A DNA stretch of 36,036 nt from Syntrophaceae bacterium UBA7544 (GCA_002479215.1 DLME01000241.1:1-36036); one strand, 5' to 3'; positions 18,470 through 28,354 are shown, counted from the first letter of the stretch. The notes: a model not told the origin generated them from the sequence alone. Translations and numbers: made by a program.

Positions 18470-19012
18470 TTATCTTGCCTCCCCTAAGAGATTTCTCATA
18501 TTGTTCAACTGGTTTTTGACGCTGCCATCGTAAAGTGTATCGCCAACACCAATAACTATGCCCCCTAAAAGACCAGGGTCTGTTTCCATTGTTATTTCCA
18601 CTTTCCTGCCGGTTATTTTTTCCATGTTCGAGTTGATATACTCTTGCAGTTTTCGGGAAAGGGGGAATGCGGTTTTTAAATTGATCCGGATTTTCTTTAA
18701 TGCTTCATCCATTAGTTGCCGGTAACAAGCTTCAATATCCGGTAAAGAATCCATTCTTTTTTTATCTACGAGCAATTTTAAGAAATTGACCGTCATGCCG
18801 GAGAACTGAAGCTTGCTTATTATCTTTTCCAAGACTTTTTTCTTGTTTTCCTGTTCAAAAATTGGGTTAAATAAAAAATCTCTCAGAGCCTTATTTTGAG
18901 CAATAATCGAAGAAAATCTATTCAGTTCGGTATAATATTTCTCCAGATTTTTGTCTTTTTCCGCGATTTCAAAAAATGCGCGAGCGTAACGTTTGGAAAT
19001 GTTGCTGATCAA
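18470..19012 (-). CDS. atpH: ATP synthase delta subunit
   Basis: Peripheral-stalk subunit that joins b/b' to the top of F1; 180 residues. The N-terminal helical bundle starts ISKRYARAFFEIAEKD, typical of the OSCP/delta family. The C-terminal domain has the family-end pattern METDPGLLGGIVIGVGDTLYDGSV. The start overlaps the stop of atpF by 4 bp, a sign of coupling. Confidence 0.95.
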   Translation of the reverse strand: MISNISKRYARAFFEIAEKDKNLEKYYTELNRFSSIIAQNKALRDFLFNPIFEQENKKKVLEKIISKLQFSGMTVNFLKLLVDKKRMDSLPDIEACYRQLMDEALKKIRINLKTAFPLSRKLQEYINSNMEKITGRKVEITMETDPGLLGGIVIGVGDTLYDGSVKNQLNNMRNLLGEAR

Positions 19013-19608
19013 TTTTTACTCACCACCTTGTCCATGTATTCCTTGACCATGGCTTCATGATCTTTCTCGGTAATGTTTCTTTTTAAGATCTGCTCCGCCA
19101 TTTGCACGGAAAGCTGCACTGCCTCAATGCGCAATTGGGAAGAAGCTTTCTGTAATTCCTGCTCAATACGTGCTTGAGCATCTTGCTTCATTTTCTCGGC
19201 AACTTTCTTCGCATCGTCGATTATCTTTTGTTTCTCGGCGAATCCTTGTTCCTTGATCATTTCAAAGATGCCGTCAATTTCCAGAGAAGCTTTATCGATT
19301 TTTTCCGAATATTCCCGATATTTTTTCTCGGCTTCGGTTTTTTGCTTTGCTGCATTTTCTAGCGATTCTTTAATTTCCTTGCGCCGCCCAACAAAAAAAT
19401 CTTTTATTTTTGCCGCTAAGAGCCAATAAAGGAAACCAACCAGCACGATAAAATCAAATGTCTTCCAGCCGAAGTCCCACCATTTATTTGTTTCATGACC
19501 GCCTTCACCGCCGGAAGCATAAGCAGCGGATGCGGAAATAAAGAATAAAAAAATTAAGGACAACGAAAGGAATAATGAAGGCCTTGCCGATTGAGGGGAA
19601 TTTTTCAT
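19009..19608 (-). CDS. atpF: ATP synthase b subunit with N-terminal signal-like segment
   Basis: Peripheral-stalk subunit, 199 residues. It has two hydrophobic stretches: a signal-peptide-like region (residues about 11-31, ending ASAAYASGG) and the true anchor FDFIVLVGFLYWLLAAKIKDFF. A long charged coiled coil follows (ESLENAAKQKTEAEKKYREY and onward). The extra N-terminal signal is known from deltaproteobacterial b subunits and explains the length above the usual 156-170 residues. It overlaps atpF' and atpH by 4 bp each. Confidence 0.93.
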   Translation of the reverse strand: MKNSPQSARPSLFLSLSLIFLFFISASAAYASGGEGGHETNKWWDFGWKTFDFIVLVGFLYWLLAAKIKDFFVGRRKEIKESLENAAKQKTEAEKKYREYSEKIDKASLEIDGIFEMIKEQGFAEKQKIIDDAKKVAEKMKQDAQARIEQELQKASSQLRIEAVQLSVQMAEQILKRNITEKDHEAMVKEYMDKVVSKN

Positions 19609-20039
19609 TGGACGCTCCTTCCCAGCACTTTTTCGGCAATCTCCAAAGACAGCTTTCGGGATTGATTATCCAAAATTTTCCGTGCGGCTTGGAGTTCTTT
19701 GTCCATTTTTTTTTGAAATTCTTGTGTCATTAAAGGTATTTCACCACGGACAATGTCAACTATACTTTTAGCCTGATCGTCGCCTTCTTTGATTATTTCT
19801 TTTTTTAATTCGGAAGCATTTGTTTTGGCTTGTTTGAGTTTTTCATCATATTCAGATGCTCTTTTATCCACGGAATCGTTAAACAGCTTGATTTCGTTTT
19901 CTGATTCTTCCAACTGTTTTTTGCGGCGGTCAATTATATTGAGAATCGGTTTGAAAAGAAGAAAATTAAGGACATAAATTAATACTAGGAACGTAACTAC
20001 TTGGATCAACAGCGTATAATCAGGGATGACATTAACCAT
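19605..20039 (-). CDS. atpF': ATP synthase b' subunit
   Basis: Second, divergent b-type subunit, 144 residues. A single N-terminal membrane anchor (TLLIQVVTFLVLIYVLNFLLF) is followed by KPILNIIDRRKKQLEESE, typical of b/b' proteins, and by a charged coiled coil. It pairs with b as a heterodimeric stalk, as in cyanobacteria and many deltaproteobacteria. It is the first gene of the operon. GAGG is close to the ATG. A terminator-like hairpin and a short leader frame lie immediately upstream. Genes for a and c are not adjacent, so the Fo ring genes are in another operon. Confidence 0.93.
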   Translation of the reverse strand: MVNVIPDYTLLIQVVTFLVLIYVLNFLLFKPILNIIDRRKKQLEESENEIKLFNDSVDKRASEYDEKLKQAKTNASELKKEIIKEGDDQAKSIVDIVRGEIPLMTQEFQKKMDKELQAARKILDNQSRKLSLEIAEKVLGRSVQ

Positions 20040-20063
20040 TGCTTACCTCATTGCATTTTTTCA

Positions 20064-20105
20064 TAAAAAAAGCCGAGTGTTGAACATTCTTTTTGCTCAC
20101 TCGGC
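20064..20105 (-). terminator. terminator-like hairpin in the atp leader
   Basis: Minus strand: GCCGAGTG (20098-20105) pairs perfectly with CACTCGGC (20072-20079), followed by eight bases that are nearly all T (20064-20071). It ends only 24 bp before the atpF' start. That leaves no room for a promoter after it, so atp transcripts from an upstream promoter must read through it. It may end bactofilin transcripts, attenuate the atp operon, or both. Confidence 0.65.
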
Positions 20106-20226
20106 CGCTTTCATCAATATGCATAACCTCAAACGGATAAATTTCTAATTACTCTAAGGATGTTTTGAATATGTTTAATGTATAAAGCAGAAGAGACCTT
20201 ACCATTGATACCCAAAACTTGTGGGT

Positions 20227-20255
20227 TACTAATCATAACCTTGGTTGCTTGTCAA
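20227..20255 (-). promoter_or_regulatory. possible atp operon promoter
   Basis: Minus strand TTGACA (20250-20255) with a weak -10 (TTAGTA, 17 bp spacing, 20227-20232). The rest of the 348-bp gap between bactofilin and atpF' holds a palindrome ATTATC-AC-GATAAT (20296-20309) upstream of this -35 and the terminator-like hairpin downstream. No gene of normal size is in this gap. Confidence 0.35.
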
Positions 20256-20387
20256 GCTTTTTTATGACCGGCAGTCTACTTTTTCCTGATCGTATATTAT
20301 CACGATAATGATAAACCAGAAGCGATTAAAGAAGTTTGAAATTATTACACTTTTGAGTTACCGGATTTGTAGTAATTTTGATGCCGT

Positions 20388-20765
20388 TCAATTTGCTTGA
20401 TGATCATTAATTTTCTTTTCCACGGCTTCGGCCATATGGGATTTACCGTCAAAGAAAGCGCCTTCTTCCATAATAAATACCGGTGTGTGTACATCGCCCA
20501 AAAATTTGCCCGTGGAATGGAGAGTAATTTTTTCTTTAGCTTCAATGTTGCCCTGTACTTCGCCGCCTATGTAAACACATTTAATCGCGATGTTAGCTTT
20601 TACCAGTGCACCTTCTCCAACAACCAATGATCCTTGTCCATGAATTTCACCTTGAAAATCGCCATCAATGCGGACGGATCCGTTAAAAATAAGCTTTCCG
20701 ACAAACTCTGCTCCTTTGCCTAAAATCGCCTTGATTTCTTCGCTCTCTTGCTTTTTTTCCCACAT
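20388..20765 (-). CDS. bactofilin family cytoskeletal protein
   Basis: Polymer-forming protein of 125 residues with one bactofilin beta-helix domain (DUF583): GKLIFNGSVRIDGDFQGEI, LVVGEGALVKANI, VYIGGEVQGNIEAKEKITLHSTGKFLGDV. The regular glycine-spaced repeats are the helix rungs. Bactofilins assemble without nucleotide into membrane-associated filaments that position cell-wall enzymes and polarity factors. AAGGAGAG precedes the ATG. The gene lies between the atp operon and the rodA end of the mre operon on the same strand, which fits a role in cell shape, but it has its own 170-bp upstream region. Confidence 0.92.
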   Translation of the reverse strand: MWEKKQESEEIKAILGKGAEFVGKLIFNGSVRIDGDFQGEIHGQGSLVVGEGALVKANIAIKCVYIGGEVQGNIEAKEKITLHSTGKFLGDVHTPVFIMEEGAFFDGKSHMAEAVEKKINDHQAN

Positions 20766-20827
20766 AATATTCTCTCCTTAATCGTTCGTATATTAAATAG
20801 CATTGAATTCGGAACCCTAAAGAGGGC

Positions 20828-20913
20828 AATTACCGGTATGAAAAGATGTATTCACTATCCGCTTCCACGGTAAGGTGTATGCTTCCGGTAATTCGTCTAA
20901 CTTTTTAAAGACG
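20828..20913. other. intergenic structured segment between rodA and bactofilin
   Basis: AATTACCGG (20828-20836) and CCGGTAATT (20885-20893) form a perfect 9-bp inverted repeat around 48 bp. It is followed directly by CGTCT (20894-20898) and AGACG (20909-20913), a second small hairpin. No T-tract makes it a standard terminator. GCTTCC occurs twice inside, each followed by GGTAA after zero or two bases. Confidence 0.35.
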
Positions 20914-20936
20914 TCTTCAATATACTTTAATAATAG

Positions 20937-22052
20937 CTAGCGCTGCAAAATAAATTTTCGTACATTGATATTCATTAACAGTCCCATCGCCGTCATTAAA
21001 GAAACCATTGCCGAACCGCCGTAACTCAGAAAAGGAAGGGGAATACCCACGACCGGCAATATCCCTAAAACCATTCCTATATTGATAATAACTTCCCATG
21101 AAATAAGGGCTGTTATTCCAAACGCTATAATCGTGCCTAATAAATCTCTGGCATGCAAGGCAATTTTTAGCCCCCAAAGTATAAGTGATATAAACATGAT
21201 AATCAAAACCATCCCGCCAATAAAACCCCACTCCTCAGCAAAAACGGAAAATACAAAATCAGTTTGCTGCTCGGGTAAAAATTTCAATTGTGTTTGTGAA
21301 CCGTTTAAAAAGCCCTTGCCAAAAAATCCTCCCGAACCTACAGCTATCATAGATTGAATAATGTGATACCCAGCGCCTAAAGGATCGTTTTCAGGATTAA
21401 AAAAAGTAATTAATCTCTCTTTTTGATAATCTTTCAAAAAAAGCCATCCTATGGGAATTAAAATTAATCCTCCGGCTAGAGCAATAACAAAGGATTTCCA
21501 ATTAACTCCTACAAAAAAAATAATGGAAGCGAAAATAATCATGATGATTAATGCCGTGCCTAAATCCGGCTGTTTCAATATCAGTAAAAAAGGTCCGATA
21601 ACAATTAGAAAGGGTACAAAGAGCTCCTTTAATTTGTAAGGCTCATTGGATTTATGATCGTCAAAATAGCGCGCCAAGACAATTATTATTGTCAGCTTCA
21701 TCAACTCCGAAGGCTGAAAAACAAAGCCGCCGAAGGCCAGCCACCTTTGTGAGCCGTGCATTGTATAACCATAAATATACACCAGGGCGAGAAGCGCGAT
21801 GAAAATGCCGTAAATTACATAAGCGCCTTTGATAATTAAGCGGTAATCGATGAAAAAAATAACCATCATTATTATTAATCCAAGCGCGATCCACTGAATT
21901 TGCTTGAGATAAAAAGGAAATTGCCTTTCGCTGATAGCATAACCTGCGGAATAGATATTTAAAATGCCGATGGCGCAAATGGATAGTACAAGCATCAGAA
22001 GCATCCAGTCGAAATTCTGGAAAATGCGGCGGTCAAATTTTAAAAAAATCAT
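20937..22052 (-). CDS. rodA: SEDS peptidoglycan glycosyltransferase RodA
   Basis: Integral membrane polymerase of the elongasome; it joins lipid II into glycan strands together with PBP2. It has 371 residues and about ten membrane segments. Family signatures are GSQRWLAFGGFVFQPSELMKL near the middle and ILPVVGIPLPFLSYGGSAM near the end. AGGAGAG precedes the ATG at 22052. It is the last gene of mreB-mreC-mreD-mrdA-rodA, 40 bp after mrdA. Confidence 0.96.
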   Translation of the reverse strand: MIFLKFDRRIFQNFDWMLLMLVLSICAIGILNIYSAGYAISERQFPFYLKQIQWIALGLIIMMVIFFIDYRLIIKGAYVIYGIFIALLALVYIYGYTMHGSQRWLAFGGFVFQPSELMKLTIIIVLARYFDDHKSNEPYKLKELFVPFLIVIGPFLLILKQPDLGTALIIMIIFASIIFFVGVNWKSFVIALAGGLILIPIGWLFLKDYQKERLITFFNPENDPLGAGYHIIQSMIAVGSGGFFGKGFLNGSQTQLKFLPEQQTDFVFSVFAEEWGFIGGMVLIIMFISLILWGLKIALHARDLLGTIIAFGITALISWEVIINIGMVLGILPVVGIPLPFLSYGGSAMVSLMTAMGLLMNINVRKFILQR

Positions 22053-22092
22053 CAGCTCTCCTAAATATTATAAACACCCAACATATAAATAA

Positions 22093-23976
22093 TCACGGAT
22101 TTACTTTATTTGTCGTTAGGTTTTGCGCCATAACTTGTGGCTGTTTTGCTTTTTCTTCAAAATAAGCTTCCAAAATCTTACGGGCGATCGGAGCGGCAAC
22201 CGAGCCGCCATGACCAGCATTTTCCACGATCACCGCGACAGCTATTTCCGGATTTTTTAAGGGTGCGTAACCAACAAACAAAGCGTGATCTTTTAGCAAA
22301 ACACCCATTTTTCTCTGGCGGCGTCCTTTTTCATTTTCCGGCAAGCTAATAACCTGTGCAGTTCCTGTTTTGCCGCAAACGTCCGCATTTAATATTCTGG
22401 CGGCTCCTCCGGTACCGCCCTGCTCATTAACTACACCCCATAAAGCCTGGCTCAAAATATCAAAAGTATTTTTACTCAAAGTAAGGGTTCCATTTTTTAC
22501 CGGCGCGAATTCCTTATACGTCTTACCGTCGATTGATTCGATACGCTTTATTAAACGCGGCCGCCATACTGTACCCCCGTTGGCCAAAGCGCTGTAAGCG
22601 TTAACCAACTGCAGCGGGGTAACCAAATCGTAGCCCTGTCCGATAGCTATGGATATAGTTTCACCAGGCTGCCAGGGCTCTTTCATTCTTGCCAATTTCC
22701 ATTGTTCCGTCGGCACAATGCCGTTTTTTTCGTTGGGTAAATCGATACCGCTTGCATCTCCTAATCCAAAGAGTTTTGCGTATTTGGCTATTTTATCGGC
22801 GCCCAGTAACTTGCCGACATTATAAAAATAGACATCGCATGATTCGACAATAGCCCGATGCAGGCTTATGGAGCCGTGGCCGTTTTTGTGCCAGCAATGA
22901 AAGGTTTTATTTCCCATTTTAAAAGAACCGTTACAAAAGAATTTAGTGTTGGGAGTGATAATGCCTTCTTCCAAAGCAGCAGCGGCAACTATTAGCTTGT
23001 AAGTCGAACCAGGCGGATATTGACCGGATATTGCCCTATTGGACATAGGAGCCAAGGGACTATTTTGCAGTTTATCCCACTGATCGTAAGAAATTCCACT
23101 GTTGAATAAATGAGGATCGAAAGAAGGTGAACTTACCATGGCCAATACCGAACCGTCGCGGGGATCCAAAGCAACTGCCGCGCCGGCTTTTCCTTTCAAT
23201 TCTTGCCAAGCGGCTTTCTGCAAGCCAGCATCGATGGTCAACACAGCATTATAACCGGGAACAGGTTCGATTCGGCCTAAATTTTTCATTTCTTTGTCGT
23301 AAACATTTACCTCCACCAGTTCCGCGCCGTTACGGCCGCGGATATAAGAATCAAGAGCTTTTTCCATGCCATGCTTTCCTAAAACATCACCGTAAGTGAA
23401 TTTTTCATCACCCTCTTCCAACTCCTCTTTGCTGATTTCTCCTGTGTAGCCGATTATCGGCGCCATCATTTCTCCATTGAGATACAAACGGACAGGTGAA
23501 ACATCAATATAGACGCCCGGCAGATCCACGGAATTAGTCTCCACTACAGCTACTTTTTCCATGCCTACATTTTTTTCCAATTTTATCGGCAAATATGGTT
23601 TCACTATTTTGGGAAAGTGCTGGTCAAAGGCAAATTGCAGGGATTTCCTTTTGTACAGGATTTTGAGTTTTTCTATTAACTGCTCGTAATCTTTTACCTT
23701 GCCGGGCATGTAAACGACATCAAAAGAAGGAAGATTATCCACCAGCAAATTTCCTTTTCTATCCATAATCAGGCCGCGCAAAGGCGTAATTTTACGAAAA
23801 CGAACGGAATTAATTTCCGATCTTTGCTTCAATTCTCCTCCCTTGATAACTTGCAGATACCAAAGCCTGATCAACAAAACGGAGAATATGATCAACAATA
23901 AAGCGAAAACGATTTTAAACTTCTGCCGAAATTCGGACGTTTCCGGTCCGTTCAGCAAGTTTAAGCGGTTTTCCAT
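22093..23976 (-). CDS. mrdA: penicillin-binding protein 2 (elongasome transpeptidase)
   Basis: Cross-links peptidoglycan in the lateral wall with RodA. It has 627 residues: an N-terminal membrane anchor (about 21-40), a dimerisation domain with RGLIMDRKGNLLVDN, and a transpeptidase domain. The catalytic Ser324 is in GSTYK, the second motif is Ser379-Cys-Asp381 (SCDVYFYN, the usual PBP2 variant of SxN) and the third is Lys536-Thr-Gly. All active-site motifs are present. The start lies inside the end of mreD, with a 62-bp overlap, which suggests coupled translation. AGAGGT precedes the ATG. Confidence 0.96.
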   Translation of the reverse strand: MENRLNLLNGPETSEFRQKFKIVFALLLIIFSVLLIRLWYLQVIKGGELKQRSEINSVRFRKITPLRGLIMDRKGNLLVDNLPSFDVVYMPGKVKDYEQLIEKLKILYKRKSLQFAFDQHFPKIVKPYLPIKLEKNVGMEKVAVVETNSVDLPGVYIDVSPVRLYLNGEMMAPIIGYTGEISKEELEEGDEKFTYGDVLGKHGMEKALDSYIRGRNGAELVEVNVYDKEMKNLGRIEPVPGYNAVLTIDAGLQKAAWQELKGKAGAAVALDPRDGSVLAMVSSPSFDPHLFNSGISYDQWDKLQNSPLAPMSNRAISGQYPPGSTYKLIVAAAALEEGIITPNTKFFCNGSFKMGNKTFHCWHKNGHGSISLHRAIVESCDVYFYNVGKLLGADKIAKYAKLFGLGDASGIDLPNEKNGIVPTEQWKLARMKEPWQPGETISIAIGQGYDLVTPLQLVNAYSALANGGTVWRPRLIKRIESIDGKTYKEFAPVKNGTLTLSKNTFDILSQALWGVVNEQGGTGGAARILNADVCGKTGTAQVISLPENEKGRRQRKMGVLLKDHALFVGYAPLKNPEIAVAVIVENAGHGGSVAAPIARKILEAYFEEKAKQPQVMAQNLTTNKVNP

Positions 23977-24454
23977 GTAAAAATACCTCTAACCGATGCA
24001 TCAGATAAAAAAATACAGGTGCAGTGAGGCCCACCATCAAAGCCTGTGGTAAAAAAATAAAAGGAATATTTACCAATATATCAAATTTAAAAGTTAGATT
24101 ATAAAATAAAATCACCAAAATTTCCTCCAGAAAAGCACAAATGAAACTAAACAAGGCAATGAAATACATTTTTTCGGTAGCCATCCGGAAAGAAGCAAAA
24201 AATGAGCACAGAAAAATGACTACATAAATAAAAGTAAATAACCCGATTACCGAACCGGCGATACAATCAAATACAAACCCAAGAATAAAAGCAAAGATTG
24301 ATCCCCTGATTAAATCAAGCCTAAATCCGGCGTAAACGACAGCAATTAGAGATATTTCAATCACCAGACGGCCGGAAAATATTATGTCGGCGATAGTTGT
24401 TTGCACTACTACCAGTAATATTGATAAAAAGGGGAGCGATAAATAATAAAGCAT
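23915..24454 (-). CDS. mreD: rod shape-determining protein MreD
   Basis: Small membrane protein of the elongasome, 179 residues with about five or six predicted membrane segments. The family pattern DLIRGSIFAFILGFVFDCIAG is clear. It links MreC and MreB to the PBP2-RodA enzyme pair. It follows mreC after 2 bp and overlaps mrdA by 62 bp, which is unusually long for this operon. The C-terminal tail of about 25 residues after the last membrane segment is the part encoded in the overlap. Confidence 0.92.
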   Translation of the reverse strand: MLYYLSLPFLSILLVVVQTTIADIIFSGRLVIEISLIAVVYAGFRLDLIRGSIFAFILGFVFDCIAGSVIGLFTFIYVVIFLCSFFASFRMATEKMYFIALFSFICAFLEEILVILFYNLTFKFDILVNIPFIFLPQALMVGLTAPVFFYLMHRLEVFLHGKPLKLAERTGNVRISAEV

Positions 24455-24456
24455 TG

Positions 24457-25284
24457 TTATTTACTTCCCGGTTCCTCGGAAGCTAAAACCAAAACTTCTT
24501 CCAATTTGGTAAAATCAACAAATGGAGCAACATTAATTTTCAAAAATAGTCCGGCATCTTGTTTTAGGACATAGCTAACCTTGCCGATTAACAAACCTTT
24601 GGGGAATATACCCCCCATGCCGGATGAAATAACGGAATCACCTTCCTTAACATCCTGATTTTTATAAATATATTTTAAAATGCATCCGCGGGAGCCCGCA
24701 CCGCTAACAATTCCTTGTGTTCGCGTTCTCTGTAAAATAGCGCCAATGTTATTGTTTTCATCAATAAGCAGCAGCACTTTGGAAACATGCCAAGAAACAT
24801 CAATCAAGCGGCCTATTAATCCCGGAGTCGCCATAACCGGCATGCCTATTTTTAGGCCATGAGCCGTACCTTTGTTAATCAATATCGTCTTCGATAGGGC
24901 GGCCTGCTCACTGCCGATAACCCGGGCAGAAATGAAACGATAGTTATAATCATCTCTAAGAGCAAGAAGTTTACTTAGTCTCTGCGCTTCCAGATAACCT
25001 TCCTGATATAAAACAAGCTCTGCTTTGATCTCGTTAATTTTTTTGTTTAAATTTTTATTTTCTTCTTCGAGACCGACAAGAAAAATATAGCGCAGCCAGG
25101 CATCACTTACACTTTTGACGGAAATGCTCAAAACTTTTTGCACAGGCGCGGTTGCTTCTAACACGATTTTTCTGAAAAACCCCCCGCCTGTATCATACTT
25201 AACGCTATAGGACAGCATAACCAGGGCTATGATAAGAAGAACGGCAACAAAAATAACAGTCTTATAATTTCTCAAAAAAAACAT
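24457..25284 (-). CDS. mreC: rod shape-determining protein MreC
   Basis: Bitopic periplasmic scaffold of the elongasome, 275 residues. The N-terminal anchor is TVIFVAVLLIIALVMLSYSV, a coiled coil follows (EEENKNLNKKINEIKAEL), and the beta-barrel domain has ARVIGSEQAALSKTILINKG and GLIGRLIDVSWHVSKVLLL, both family signatures. MreC activates PBP2. It follows mreB after 94 bp and precedes mreD by 2 bp. Confidence 0.95.
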   Translation of the reverse strand: MFFLRNYKTVIFVAVLLIIALVMLSYSVKYDTGGGFFRKIVLEATAPVQKVLSISVKSVSDAWLRYIFLVGLEEENKNLNKKINEIKAELVLYQEGYLEAQRLSKLLALRDDYNYRFISARVIGSEQAALSKTILINKGTAHGLKIGMPVMATPGLIGRLIDVSWHVSKVLLLIDENNNIGAILQRTRTQGIVSGAGSRGCILKYIYKNQDVKEGDSVISSGMGGIFPKGLLIGKVSYVLKQDAGLFLKINVAPFVDFTKLEEVLVLASEEPGSK

Positions 25285-25378
25285 TTTTTACCTAAATAGG
25301 AAAATAATCATAAAACCGCTTCGAACGCTGATTACTGTGCACGAAGGTATGCAGAGCCCATTTTATCACCAGATACTT

Positions 25379-26416
<1,038 letters not shown>

Positions 26417-26474
26417 TTATCCTCCAGTCTTTTTTACATGAAATGATATAATTTACTCTCTTACGGAGATGTTT

Positions 26475-26503
26475 TCTATACCGTATTTCCTAATCCTAAT
26501 CAA
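26475..26503 (-). promoter_or_regulatory. promoter of the mre operon
   Basis: Minus strand TTGATT (26498-26503), 17-bp spacer, TATAGA (26475-26480), 59 bp before the mreB ATG. Confidence 0.5.
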
Positions 26504-26606
26504 CGCCTTTTTAAATTATGTTTGCTTTTTACAAGTGACTGTAATAGAAAAAACCAGAGTTCTAGTTGCTATAGGGCAAAATTAATTATCCTTTTGAGGT
26601 GAATTT

Positions 26607-28205
26607 ATGCTGAGATTTTTGCGTAGAAACGCGCGCAGTTGGGTAATGTACATAATACTGGGGGTAATCATTTTCGTTTTTGTCCTTTATTTCGGTTCGA
26701 ATAGAGGCAGAGATTCAGCGAATGCAATAGCCATAATTGACGGAAAAACAATCAGCGAAGCAGAATTTCGTAACGAACACGAAAAATTATTGGATATAGT
26801 CAGAATGCGTTACGGCACAAATCTTTCTCCGGAAATGCTGAAGAAATTGGATCTCAAACAGAGGGCGTACAATAGCCTGATTAACCGGCATATTATCATC
26901 GCTAAAGCCGCGGACTTAAAGGTTCAAGTCTCCGACGAGGAATTAAGGAATATGATCATAACTATGCCGGCATTACAAACAGATGGTGTGTTTGATGAAC
27001 GTAAGTATGAACAAATGCTGCGCTATAATAGATCGTCTGCTGAAGATTTCGAAGCTCTCCAAAAAATTGATCTAATGGCCAATAAAATTGAATCGATTGT
27101 GCGCGAAGGTATTAAGGTTTCCGATAGGGAAATTTACGACATTTATGTTTTGCAAAATCAAAAAATCAACGTTAACTTTGTGCAAATTTCCGGCAAGAAT
27201 GTAAAAAAGCAAATTACTCCCACGCCGGCGGAACTCGAAAGCTATTTGAGCAACAACAGCAATTTATTTCGCCGTCCCGAACAGGTAAAAATTAAATATC
27301 TATTTTTTCCCAGCGATGTGTTTTCACCGGGCAGCATCAGCGATTCCGATGTTCGCGATTATTACAATCGCAGCAAAGATAAGTATAGAAACAAGGAAGG
27401 CAAGCAATTATCACTGGCCGATGTGAAGAATGCCATCATCAAAGAATTCAAGAAAACAAGAGGAATGCAAAACGCTTACAAAGAAGCCAAAAAGGCTCAT
27501 GACGTTATTTATCAAGAAGATAATTTTGATGCCTACAGCAATAAAAATAATTTAAAAGTTTATAATGTGGAATTTTTTCCTCTTAATAAGCCGCCGAAAG
27601 AATTTACCTCTATGAGAGATCTTGCCGCTGTGCTTTTGGATTTGCAGAAAAACGAAATCAGTAAAATTCTTGTTGCTGAAAACGGCTATTATCTTTTGAA
27701 AGTTTTAGATAAAAAGCCTGCTTATTTGCCGAAATTCAAAGATATAGAAAATGAAGTAAAAAATCATTTTATTGAAAATGAAATGAATATGCTGGCCGGA
27801 AGGGAAGCGCAAACGATTTTAGATCGGGTAAAATCGGGAGAATCTTTCGATAAAATCGCCAGAGAAAAAGGTTTGAAAATTAATGAAACGGGGTTCTTCA
27901 TGCCGGGCAATACTATTCCCAAGTTAGGATTTAATCAGGATGTGGCTGAAGCTCTTTATCAACTTTCCGTCCAGAAACCATATGCGGAAAGGCCGCTGTT
28001 CATCAATAATTCTTATGTCGTATTAAAGCTAAAGGATTTGAGCAAACTGGATATGAAAGATTTTGAATCAAAAAAAGACTCCTATAAAAAGGTATTTGCT
28101 TCCATCAAAAGGGAAGAAGCAATGCAGACATGGTTGGAGGGCAATAAAATGGCCATGATTAAGGAGAAAAGAATTAACATTAAAAAGGAAGCGAAGGATT
28201 TATAA
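26607..28205 (+). CDS. PpiD/SurA-like periplasmic chaperone, parvulin domain apparently missing
   Basis: Membrane-anchored periplasmic folding factor of 532 residues. TTTTGAGGTG precedes the ATG. The start MLRFLRRNARSWVMYIILGVI is the typical PpiD anchor, followed by a SurA-type chaperone domain (VAIIDGKTISEAEF-like region, RAYNSLINRHIIIAKAADL, MPALQTDGVFDERKYE). Family proteins normally have a parvulin domain after the SurA_N-type part. Here DYYNRSKDKYRNKEGKQLSL runs straight into VKNAIIKEFKKTRG without the parvulin segment (no HILI start, no GGDLG). A later region (LQKNEISKILVAENGYYLLKVL) resembles only the end of such a domain. It probably acts as a chaperone without prolyl-isomerase activity. 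Confidence 0.85.
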   Translation: MLRFLRRNARSWVMYIILGVIIFVFVLYFGSNRGRDSANAIAIIDGKTISEAEFRNEHEKLLDIVRMRYGTNLSPEMLKKLDLKQRAYNSLINRHIIIAKAADLKVQVSDEELRNMIITMPALQTDGVFDERKYEQMLRYNRSSAEDFEALQKIDLMANKIESIVREGIKVSDREIYDIYVLQNQKINVNFVQISGKNVKKQITPTPAELESYLSNNSNLFRRPEQVKIKYLFFPSDVFSPGSISDSDVRDYYNRSKDKYRNKEGKQLSLADVKNAIIKEFKKTRGMQNAYKEAKKAHDVIYQEDNFDAYSNKNNLKVYNVEFFPLNKPPKEFTSMRDLAAVLLDLQKNEISKILVAENGYYLLKVLDKKPAYLPKFKDIENEVKNHFIENEMNMLAGREAQTILDRVKSGESFDKIAREKGLKINETGFFMPGNTIPKLGFNQDVAEALYQLSVQKPYAERPLFINNSYVVLKLKDLSKLDMKDFESKKDSYKKVFASIKREEAMQTWLEGNKMAMIKEKRINIKKEAKDL

Positions 28206-28244
28206 TCACGGGTATCTATGAAACCCTCCGCCTATGGCGAGATC

Positions 28245-28319
28245 AATTCGACTCACAAGTTTCAGCGTGTGACCTTTAGGTTATTCACTTTGTTCCTGAA
28301 ACTTGAGGCTCATTAAAAA
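28245..28319 (+). repeat. 75-bp hairpin repeat, copy 1
   Basis: Differs at 9 of 75 positions from copy 2 (31140-31214), with no gaps. The outer arms CAAGTTTCAG (28256-28265) and CTGAAACTTG (28296-28305) pair perfectly. Inside lies a shorter stem, GACCT-TT-AGGTT flanked by GTG and CAC. It begins 39 bp after the stop of the PpiD-like gene. A further small hairpin (CGCC-TAT-GGCG) lies just before it, near 28230. Confidence 0.85.
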
Positions 28320-28354
28320 GAGAGGAGCAGATAAAAACCCTTTCCTTTGATTTT

